64,000 nucleotides of DNA from Candidatus Woesearchaeota archaeon (GTDB lineage: Archaea; Nanobdellota; Nanobdellia; Woesearchaeales; ARS49), in NCBI GenBank assembly GCA_017609645.1, contig JAFCDQ010000001.1:248001-312000 (forward strand). Direction: 5' to 3'. Shown here piece by piece: positions 44,201 through 49,095 of this stretch; within the stretch, counting starts at the first letter, position 1, and each line of letters opens with the position of its first letter. The notes below the pieces were generated by a model. The model did not search any database, was not told where the DNA came from, and worked only from the letters and a program-made list of their open reading frames with translations. A program made the translations under genes and the position numbers.

Positions 44201-44827
44201 ATTCTCCACTTTTGCAAGTTCATTAAGAGCTTGATTCTTTTTTTCCTCATAAACACCAATACCTGCAACTTCTTCCATAACCTGACGACGCTCAATAGGA
44301 CTCATCTCAATCAATCTCGTAATATCGCCTTGAAGAATAATATTATACCCATTAGGATTAACTTTCACAGAAGACAAAAGTTCTAAGATTTCAGCACGAG
44401 TACAAGTTCTATTATTAATCTTATACTTACTAGTGCCTACTTTTCTCACAATCCTGCTAATTTTTATTTCATTGTCAGGGAGCGGGAAAACTTTATGAGA
44501 ATTATCCAACCAAATACTAACTTCAGCCTGTTTAGAAGGATTTTTTGTTTTACCTCCATTATAAATAAGATTAGCACTTTTCTCAGCTCTCAAACTTTTA
44601 GAACTAGACTTGCCGAGCACAAAACACAAAGCATCTAATACGTTAGATTTGCCAGAACCATTAGGGCCAAGAATAATATTAAATTCATCACCCATCAAAA
44701 ACTCAGTATATTTAGCAAAACTCTTGAAACCCTCAATAACAACCTTCTTAATCTTAGTGGTCTTTTGAATATTAGAAACCTTAGGCCTAATTTCAGCATT
44801 TTCCTTATCCTTAACTTCAGCTTCCAT
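41282..44827 (-). CDS. smc: Chromosome segregation ATPase SMC
   Basis: 1,181 residues. Walker A GPNGSGKS is at 54-61, after an N-terminal extension of about 24 residues. Long coiled coils flank a hinge at about 520-660 (KKILANKNKFGGVFGTMAEL, then ATFLPLNKIK). The C-terminal ATPase has the signature LSGGEKSLTALAFLFSIQ and Walker B FYILDEVDAALD. This is the full-length archaeal SMC that organises the chromosome, normally with ScpA/ScpB, which are not in the window. TATA-like sequence lies just upstream of 44827. Confidence 0.97.
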   Translation of the reverse strand: MEAEVKDKENAEIRPKVSNIQKTTKIKKVVIEGFKSFAKYTEFLMGDEFNIILGPNGSGKSNVLDALCFVLGKSSSKSLRAEKSANLIYNGGKTKNPSKQAEVSIWLDNSHKVFPLPDNEIKISRIVRKVGTSKYKINNRTCTRAEILELLSSVKVNPNGYNIILQGDITRLIEMSPIERRQVMEEVAGIGVYEEKKNQALNELAKVENKLNEAEIILKERANYLKDLKKDRNQALKHKELHEKLKQNKASYCHVQIVNKKKSIEQFSKKMDTHTEKLDKADDEIAKLKQIISEKKKETDDIAKDIESKSEKEQLDIQKQVENLRVEIATKKTKISDLAAEKNKVLQRMPQLEQDLKVVGGKKKDIDEKKAELKAQRSAIKTSLGDLSAKVDAFRQKHNIDDIVEVEKEMELVEKDIEVKQKEIEEFRVQQQDFLREKDKIDFQLQTIDDKLKKIKSIKSAHKDEINALEQKKKEFEKATNELNSFLDSDSKSAGLLGELRKQINQDHEALAKLKVKQAAIKESMQSNAAVKKILANKNKFGGVFGTMAELASADEKFSMALEVAAANKMHSVVVEDDKTAGECIKFLKSQKVGVATFLPLNKIKPAKINDFKKIPGVFDLAINLVSFDPKFQNAFSYVFGRTLIVKDLETSRKVGIGNIRMVTLEGDLIEKSGVMSGGFRAKKVVFKEKNLESNITKLESGLKELDKRINKLSAERQKNEENIFKLRGFKANLEGDIIKSEKSLHLEAGDVDKDQSYKKDLMEEAKKIDKGLENVENKISDVMSEFTQLKIKKQEFKNNLTSLRSPVVLAELNAFEEKRKDFTTQLIKVEGEMSNLDLRLKDILGKDEENTKKLFEELKKELDDFEKDKNNLQKKVNSLEKDLKVKEEEQAKFMTQFKSLFDKRNKVSEEISKVEDKLLKSEEISRKEELAVNSLSIEQARFKTEFKGLELEFEQYEGIELVEKPEEQLKKEIISYERSLIAIGSVNMRALDIYDTVETEYTSLLEKKAKLSDEKKSVVELMDEIELNKKDLFMKTLNVIDDHFRNIFIKLTTKGEAFLELENKDSPFEAGLRIKVKLTGDKFLDLRSLSGGEKSLTALAFLFSIQEHEPAPFYILDEVDAALDKANSEKLARLIREYCKNAQYIVISHNDEVISEGDVLYGVSMKSETGTSSAVSIKMS

Positions 44828-44860
44828 TATAATATGGCTAATAAAGATTATTTATAAAGG

Positions 44861-45511
44861 TTAATATTCAGCAAGGTTTTTTTGCGATTTACTCAATGAA
44901 ATCTTCTTATAAGGAGCCCAGCTTCTTCTGAACAATTCAGGATATTTGCTCCAATACGCTTTAAGAAAAGCCTGAGTCTTAGGATCTGCAGGATAACCAG
45001 AACCGAAATCAACATTAATCCTATTCTTAATCTTGGCGAGTTCCATCTCACGCTCTTCTTTAGCAATTATACTCGCAGCACTAACAACAGGATAATTCAC
45101 ATCAGCCTTATGCTCCATAATAATATTGACTTTTTTATTGAGAAGCCTTTCTTTCACATAATCCTTGAACGCCTTAACATTAGTACTAGGACAATCAACA
45201 ATAGTCTTATCAGGGTTAAAATCATTAATTAATTCAATACACTGCTCTGCTTCTAACCAATTTAAATTACTAGTATCGCCACCAACAGCCTCATCAATCT
45301 CAGCAGGAGGAATAATAAGAACTTTGTATTTGAATTTATTGATAAGTATATTATATAGTTCTCTTCTTTTTTTAGCTGTTAAAAGTTTAGAATCTTTCAC
45401 ACCTAGATCCTTAAGTTCAGATTCTTGAGACTTATTAATACAAACGCCTGCAACGACTAAAGGGCCAATAACAGGGCCTCTGCCTGCTTCATCTATACCT
45501 AATATCTTCAT
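44861..45511 (-). CDS. rnhB: Ribonuclease HII
   Basis: 216 residues from the ATG at 45511. A longer in-frame ORF to 45598 is rejected because MKILGIDEAGRGPVIGP is the canonical start and a TATA box lies 28 bases upstream of it. The catalytic acid residues are visible in GIDEAGRG (Asp 5, Glu 6) and in TIVDCPST. The substrate-binding block VSAASIIAKEERE is present. RNase HII removes ribonucleotides and RNA primers from DNA. It diverges from the HPF-like gene. Confidence 0.95.
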   Translation of the reverse strand: MKILGIDEAGRGPVIGPLVVAGVCINKSQESELKDLGVKDSKLLTAKKRRELYNILINKFKYKVLIIPPAEIDEAVGGDTSNLNWLEAEQCIELINDFNPDKTIVDCPSTNVKAFKDYVKERLLNKKVNIIMEHKADVNYPVVSAASIIAKEEREMELAKIKNRINVDFGSGYPADPKTQAFLKAYWSKYPELFRRSWAPYKKISLSKSQKNLAEY

Positions 45512-45531
45512 ATTATAGTTAAGACACCCAA

Positions 45532-45547
45532 AATATTTATAAATATT
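45532..45547. promoter_or_regulatory. 16-base palindromic TATA box for divergent genes
   Basis: AATATTTATAAATATT is a perfect 16-base palindrome centred at 45539.5. It stands 28.5 bases from the rnhB ATG (minus strand, 45511) and 26.5 from the ATG at 45566 (plus strand). A single TBP site is at leaderless distance for both genes. Confidence 0.7.
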
Positions 45548-45565
45548 GCTTGAAATCATCATTTC

Positions 45566-45910
45566 ATGGCAAAAGAGGTTGAAGATGGAATAATACAATT
45601 CATTGGAGTAAATGAATTAGCACCAGAAGAACAAGAAATAGTACAAAACTTAACAACAGAAAATTATGGAAAAATAGCTGCCTTACTTCAAAATTTAACA
45701 GACTTAGTCGTGCATGTAAAAACACATGACGACGAAGGAAAACGAAAAAAATATACATTTAAAATAAGATGCGTCGCGCCAACACATATATTTGAAAGCA
45801 AAAAGGGATTTGATTGGGACGTGGCAAGAGCATTACACAAAGGATTCCATGACTTAATAAAACAAATAGAACATAAAATGCATTCTGATACATCAAGACC
45901 TGACAGATGA
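45566..45910 (+). CDS. HPF/RaiA-like small protein (tentative)
   Basis: 114 residues: QFIGVNELAPEEQEIVQNL, then a strand LVVHVKTHDDEGKRKKYTFKIR and a C-terminal helix FDWDVARALHKGFHDLIKQI. The strand-helix layout, basic strand and terminal DLIKQIE helix recall ribosome hibernation factors of the HPF/RaiA type (beta-alpha-beta-beta-beta-alpha), but the match is weak. An alternative is an unassigned DPANN-specific protein. It is leaderless, from the shared palindromic TATA. Confidence 0.45.
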   Translation: MAKEVEDGIIQFIGVNELAPEEQEIVQNLTTENYGKIAALLQNLTDLVVHVKTHDDEGKRKKYTFKIRCVAPTHIFESKKGFDWDVARALHKGFHDLIKQIEHKMHSDTSRPDR

Positions 45911-45937
45911 TTCTTAGAAAATAAAGAAGTGGAATGA

Positions 45938-45957
45938 ATATAGCGGAAGGTGGATTT
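45938..45957. repeat. 20-base copy of the adjacent tRNA-Met 3' end
   Basis: ATATAGCGGAAGGTGGATTT here is identical to 46020-46039, which covers the acceptor 3' strand and part of the T arm of the tRNA on the minus strand. The two copies are 82 bases apart in direct orientation. Confidence 0.85.
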
Positions 45958-45994
45958 CCACCTGGCTAAAGCCAGAAAAAGTCACTAAAGTGAC
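45948..45994. other. Three adjacent mini-hairpins with 4-base loops
   Basis: AGGTGG-ATTT-CCACCT (45948-45963), CTGGC-TAAA-GCCAG (45962-45975) and GTCAC-TAAA-GTGAC (45981-45994) are perfect stems in a row. The first uses the tRNA-derived repeat for one arm. They lie between the HPF-like stop and the 3' end of tRNA-Met, and could act as convergent transcription stops or a small RNA. Confidence 0.6.
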
Positions 45995-46022
45995 ATGCCA
46001 TTTTGTGATTAAGAAAAAGATA

Positions 46023-46114
46023 TAGCGGAAGGTGGATTTGAACCACCGACCTCCGGGTTTCTTAGGAATTAACCTTATGAGCCCGGCGGACACTCCTGAC
46101 TGTCCTATTCCGCT
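46023..46114 (-). tRNA. tRNA-Met (CAU), probably initiator, with 17-base intron
   Basis: Minus strand. The acceptor stem AGCGGAA pairs with TTCCGCT, followed by discriminator A. The D stem is GGAC/GTCC. The anticodon stem CCGGG/CCCGG holds the loop CTCATAA with anticodon CAT (46079-46077). The T arm is GGTGG-TTCAAAT-CCACC. An insert of about 17 bases (46059-46075) lies at the canonical 37/38 position. The A1-U72 end pair and three G-C pairs next to the anticodon loop are initiator features in archaea. CCA is not encoded. A TATA-like TTTTTAAACC (minus, about 46145-46136) is near the expected distance. Confidence 0.88.
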
Positions 46115-46147
46115 GTAAGTATGAAAAAAATCAAGTGGTTTAAAAAG

Positions 46148-46600
46148 TTATCTCTTGATAAGGCGCTGTTTCTTAATTTTTTTAGGTTGAAGACTTTGCT
46201 TTAAACTTGAATAAGCTTGTTGACATGATTTTTTAGTTCCACAAGTATAAACATCAACAACAGCAACACCGTCTTCAGGCCAAGTATGAATTGAGATATG
46301 CGATTCCATTAAACCCACAAGTCCTGAAGCACCTTGAGGCTCAAATTTTTTACTTAAATCACCAAATGGAGTCATATCAGCAAAATAAGCAGCATCATAA
46401 AGAATAGTAATCAAAGCATTTACATCATCTAATAAAACAGGATCACAACCATAAAAAGTGCCTAGTTGAGTATAACCATAATTTTTTTTGTCTTTAAAAT
46501 TATCAGAAATAGTAGAAGGATTAATATCTAATTTAACAGAATTTTGAGAGGCCTTGGAATCTCCAATAAGCTCTTTCTTTGTTATTACATTTGAAATCAT
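46148..46600 (-). CDS. speH: S-adenosylmethionine decarboxylase proenzyme (SpeH/SpeD type)
   Basis: 150 residues. The core from about residue 40 (YGYTQLGTFYGCDPVLLDDV) contains LMESHISIHTWPEDG. The Glu-Ser bond there is the self-cleavage site that makes the pyruvoyl group. AVVDVYTCG supplies the catalytic Cys. It makes decarboxylated AdoMet for polyamine synthesis; some crenarchaeal relatives decarboxylate arginine instead, so substrate is inferred. The N-terminal 40 residues are not conserved. No SD precedes ATG 46600 directly, but a strong one drives an overlapping ORF upstream. Confidence 0.88.
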   Translation of the reverse strand: MISNVITKKELIGDSKASQNSVKLDINPSTISDNFKDKKNYGYTQLGTFYGCDPVLLDDVNALITILYDAAYFADMTPFGDLSKKFEPQGASGLVGLMESHISIHTWPEDGVAVVDVYTCGTKKSCQQAYSSLKQSLQPKKIKKQRLIKR

Positions 46601-46619
46601 CTTCGCCTTCTTCAGTCAT
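46533..46619 (-). CDS. Overlapping 28-codon upstream ORF at speH
   Basis: On the minus strand GGAGG (46630-46626) is followed after six bases by ATG at 46619. This opens a 28-codon frame (MTEEGEDDFKCNNKERAYWR then FQGLSKFC) that ends at 46533, overlapping the first 67 bases of speH in another frame. It has the best Shine-Dalgarno spacing in this part of the window. It could be a regulatory uORF or simply mark the true ribosome entry site. Protein function is not implied. Confidence 0.4.
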   Translation of the reverse strand: MTEEGEDDFKCNNKERAYWRFQGLSKFC

Positions 46620-46708
46620 AATATACCTCCAGTCTGATTCTCTGAATTATTCGAGACTTAGTTAAAAAGCTTTCTGTTTTTAGGACTGGGTAATGAGAAC
46701 CCCGAAAA

Positions 46709-46718
46709 GCTTATAAGG
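46709..46718 (+). promoter_or_regulatory. TATA box for the tRNA-Ser locus
   Basis: GCTTATAAGG is centred near 46713, about 38 bases before the outer tRNA 5' end. A start near 46739-46741 would leave a leader of about ten bases, removable by RNase P. Confidence 0.55.
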
Positions 46719-46830
46719 AGGTATTTTTCTTTCATATTCGTTACGCTCATGCCGGCGTGGCACAACCTGGTACTGCGCAGGATTGCTAATCCTGTTTCCT
46801 TCGGGATACAAGGAAATACAAAGCATTTCC

Positions 46831-46860
46831 TGTACACAAAAACCAAAAGTTTTTGTTGTA
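46831..46860 (+). repeat. Hairpin repeat R1 in the tRNA insert
   Basis: 30 bases, a self-complementary hairpin (ACAAAAAC/GTTTTTGT with a CAAAA-type loop). It is nearly identical to R2 at 46985-47015, so direct repeats flank the inner tRNA. Confidence 0.85.
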
Positions 46861-46882
46861 CAAGAAAAATTCACCCCCTATT

Positions 46883-46966
46883 GCCAGTGTGGCACAATCT
46901 GGTACTGCGCAGGATTGCTAATCCTGTTTCCTTCGGGATATCCCGGTTCAAATCCGGGCACTGGCG
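46883..46966 (+). tRNA. Inner tRNA-Ser (GCU)
   Basis: An uninterrupted 84-base class II tRNA. The acceptor GCCAGTG pairs with CACTGGC, then G73. The anticodon is GCT at 46917-46919 in loop TTGCTAA. The variable arm and T arm are identical to the outer gene. The acceptor differs from the outer one at two pairs, both fully compensated (G-C to A-U and C-G to U-A), so both copies keep a sound structure. It decodes AGU/AGC. Confidence 0.93.
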
Positions 46967-46984
46967 TCAAAGGGTGAATTTTTC

Positions 46985-47015
46985 TGTACACAAAAACCAA
47001 AAGGTTTTTGTTGTA
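46985..47015 (+). repeat. Hairpin repeat R2 in the tRNA insert
   Basis: 31 bases, differing from R1 by one extra G in the stem (CAAAAACC/GGTTTTTG). It ends exactly where the outer tRNA's T stem resumes. Confidence 0.85.
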
Positions 47016-47062
47016 TCCCGGTTCAAATCCGGGCGCCGGCGTACTATAAAAAGAGGCGAAAA

Positions 47063-47197
47063 ATGGAAACCAACAGCAGCTTAATACAATTTGATGAATT
47101 AAAAGAATTTGTTATTAATAATAAAGTAAAACAAATGAAAAAAAACGAAAAACAAAAACCAGAACAAAATAAATGCTTATTAGAATTCGAAAAATGA
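47063..47197 (+). CDS. Possible 44-residue charged protein
   Basis: Starts ATG 47063 with GAGG seven bases upstream (47053-47056) and ends TGA 47195-47197, overlapping the ATG of the transglutaminase gene (ATGA). The product is lysine- and glutamate-rich (METNSSLIQFDELKEFVINN then KVKQMKKNEKQKPEQNKC). The SD and stop-start overlap support translation. No similarity was recognised. It begins 22 bases after the tRNA-Ser locus and might share that transcript. Confidence 0.45.
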   Translation: METNSSLIQFDELKEFVINNKVKQMKKNEKQKPEQNKCLLEFEK

Positions 47198-48921
47198 AAA
47201 AACAATTAATTGCCATAATTATATTGTTATTAGCAATAAATGTATTTGGCCAAGAACCTTCAGATTTATTCTCATTAAAAGACATGGAAACAAAAATAGA
47301 AATCAGCTCTACGATATTGTTACAGCCGAAAAGCACAAGCGCAAAAATAAGCGAGTTTCAAACTGACATATTATTTTTTCCACGAGAAGACAAATACTTA
47401 GAGATAAAAGAATTTGAAACCAAACCTGCAACTACAAAAGTAGGCGATAAATTAAGATATGAATGGAAATCTCCTCAATTAGCTACTTTATCTTATTTAT
47501 ATCAAACTATAGTAAATAGTAAACAACAAAAACCAGAAATAAAAACAAAAATAAACTATCCATTAGCAAGACTTCCCACAGAAATAAACAAATACACTTA
47601 TCCAACTCCAATAATTAATTCACAACATCCTGACGTCAAAAGAAAAGCATTAAGCTTAGCACAAGGAAAAGATGACTTATTTGAAATCGTGACAATAATC
47701 GCAGCATGGATAAAACACAACATCAAATATGACTTAAGCTCACTAACAGAACAGCCAGCACAAGCGGCAAGCTGGGTGCTAGCAAATAAAATAGGAGTAT
47801 GCGACGAGCTAACAAGCTTGTTTGCTGCAATGCTAAGATCATTAGGAATACCTGCAAAATTCATATCAGGAGTATCTTACACAAACTCTCCGCAATTTGC
47901 ACAACAATGGGGTGCTCATGGCTGGGCAGAAGTCTATTTTCCAGAAGTTGGCTGGGTTCCATATGATGTAACCTTTGGGGAATTTGGATGGATAGATGCA
48001 GGACATGTCAAAATGATGGAAAGCACAGATCCAAAAGAGCCAAGCACACAATTTGAATGGACTGGCAGAGATGTTAATGTAAAAGTATACAACTTAAACA
48101 TAAATGCAGAAACAATAAAATATGGAGAAAAAGCGCCAACAGACATTAACATAATAGTAAATGCAGCAAAAGACAATGTCGGAGCAGGCAGCTACAATAA
48201 AATAAAAGTTACCATAGAAAATTTAAGAGATTATTATATCGCAACAGAATTTGGGCTGGCTAATGTAGAAGAATTAGAAGAATCAACAACAAAAGAAAAA
48301 AAATTAGTTCTTTTGAAACCAAAAGAAAAAAAAGAATTGGACTGGATCGTGAGAGTAAAAGACAATCTAAACTCAGAATATATTTACCGAATACCTGCAG
48401 TAATTTATACAATCAAAAATGAAACAGCCAAAACAAGTTTTACAGTCACTAAAATAAGTCCAATGTACACAAAAGAAGCATTAGACAAGAAAAAAGAAAC
48501 AGAACAAAAAACAGAAGAATCAATTGAAAAGATTTCTGAAAAAGAAATAAAACAAAAAGAAGAAACCAAACTGGCTATAAAAGGAATAGCAACAACAGAA
48601 TTCACAAAATACAATGAAGATTTCATCCTTAGCTTTAGACTAGAAGCATTATCAGGAACTCCAAAAAACATAAAAGTTTTAACAGTAATAGGGAAATCAA
48701 AAGCACACTTTGAAATAGATTCCTTATCCTCCTTTCAAGAACTAATAGTAAATGCGAATACTAACTCTTTTTTACACAAAGAAGAAAACATAGACATGAC
48801 CGTAACTTATCAAGATGAAAAAGGCAAAACATTTACTGCGCATGAAATTTATCCAGTGAAACTAGAAAAAATAACTTTCTGGCAAAAGATAAAAATGTTC
48901 TTTGCAAGATTATTTTCCTAA
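47194..48921 (+). CDS. Secreted transglutaminase-like protein
   Basis: 575 residues from ATG 47194 (signal peptide MKKQLIAIIILLLAINVFG). An in-frame ATG seven codons upstream (47173) is less likely. The transglutaminase-like core has the Cys-His-Asp triad at 203 (IGVCDELTSLF), 242 (GAHGWAEVYF) and 258 (VPYDVTFGE). Ig-like strands and a Lys/Glu-rich helical stretch follow, then a short amphipathic end FFARLFS. Archaeal members are thought to be extracellular peptidases or crosslinkers. The protein is probably exported and may act on surface proteins. Confidence 0.85.
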   Translation: MKKQLIAIIILLLAINVFGQEPSDLFSLKDMETKIEISSTILLQPKSTSAKISEFQTDILFFPREDKYLEIKEFETKPATTKVGDKLRYEWKSPQLATLSYLYQTIVNSKQQKPEIKTKINYPLARLPTEINKYTYPTPIINSQHPDVKRKALSLAQGKDDLFEIVTIIAAWIKHNIKYDLSSLTEQPAQAASWVLANKIGVCDELTSLFAAMLRSLGIPAKFISGVSYTNSPQFAQQWGAHGWAEVYFPEVGWVPYDVTFGEFGWIDAGHVKMMESTDPKEPSTQFEWTGRDVNVKVYNLNINAETIKYGEKAPTDINIIVNAAKDNVGAGSYNKIKVTIENLRDYYIATEFGLANVEELEESTTKEKKLVLLKPKEKKELDWIVRVKDNLNSEYIYRIPAVIYTIKNETAKTSFTVTKISPMYTKEALDKKKETEQKTEESIEKISEKEIKQKEETKLAIKGIATTEFTKYNEDFILSFRLEALSGTPKNIKVLTVIGKSKAHFEIDSLSSFQELIVNANTNSFLHKEENIDMTVTYQDEKGKTFTAHEIYPVKLEKITFWQKIKMFFARLFS

Positions 48922-48934
48922 GCCACAAGCGTTA

Positions 48935-49033
48935 TGCCAATACCGCGCTTCGTTATGCTCATTTATTCGCTTTGTTCCCGAGAGTAGACTTAACTGAGTA
49001 ATTCATAGAAAACTACGCTAGGTGGTATTGGCA
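48935..49033. other. Intergenic inverted repeat closing a 99-base RNA domain
   Basis: TGCCAATACC (48935-48944) pairs perfectly with GGTATTGGCA (49024-49033) around 79 bases of further partly self-complementary sequence. ACA follows the closing stem after GGC. It lies between the transglutaminase stop and the TATA region of the PINc ATPase. It may be a terminator structure or a small RNA (an H/ACA-like end is possible). Confidence 0.45.
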
Positions 49034-49095
49034 CAAAAATTAGTTTAGGCTTATTTTCATAAAGCTTTAAAAATAAAACAATATATTGAATACAT

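Larger units (their letters stand above)
46809..47015 (+). other. Insert/intron that carries a complete tRNA-Ser
   Basis: The boundaries are uncertain by two bases (TA is shared). Almost every base can pair: hairpin GGAAAT/ATTTCC (46812-46830); hairpin R1 (46831-46862); a 13-base perfect stem GAAAAATTCACCC (46864-46876) with GGGTGAATTTTTC (46972-46984) enclosing the inner tRNA; and hairpin R2 (46985-47015). The junction flanks CGGGATACAA (46802-46811) and TTGTATCCCG (47011-47020) are perfectly complementary over ten bases. A classic bulge-helix-bulge splice motif is not obvious. Confidence 0.7.
46751..47041 (+). tRNA. Outer tRNA-Ser (GCU), split by a 207-base insert
   Basis: The 5' part 46751-46808 and the 3' part 47016-47041 together make an 84-base class II tRNA. 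The acceptor is GCCGGCG/CGCCGGC plus G73. The anticodon stem CAGGA/TCCTG holds loop TTGCTAA with anticodon GCT (46785-46787). The long variable arm contains TTTCCTTCGGGATA and the T arm CCCGG-TTCAAAT-CCGGG. The break lies between variable arm and T stem. Apart from the acceptor stem and one D-loop base, it is identical to the tRNA nested inside its insert. Both halves are intact, so splicing or trans-joining is possible. A recently interrupted gene is the alternative. Confidence 0.8.

Noticed and set aside
46831-47015. Possible CRISPR-like repeats (R1/R2)
   Set aside because: Only two copies, with a tRNA rather than a spacer between them, and no cas genes anywhere in the window.
46658-47084. 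Several ORFs of 60-110 codons on both strands
   Set aside because: They run through the tRNA-Ser pair and its hairpins. Their apparent repeats come from the duplicated tRNA bodies.
46737-48962. 14-base near-repeat TTCGTTACGCTCAT / TTCGTTATGCTCAT
   Set aside because: Thirteen of 14 match at 46737-46750 and 48949-48962, but only two copies and no shared structure around them.
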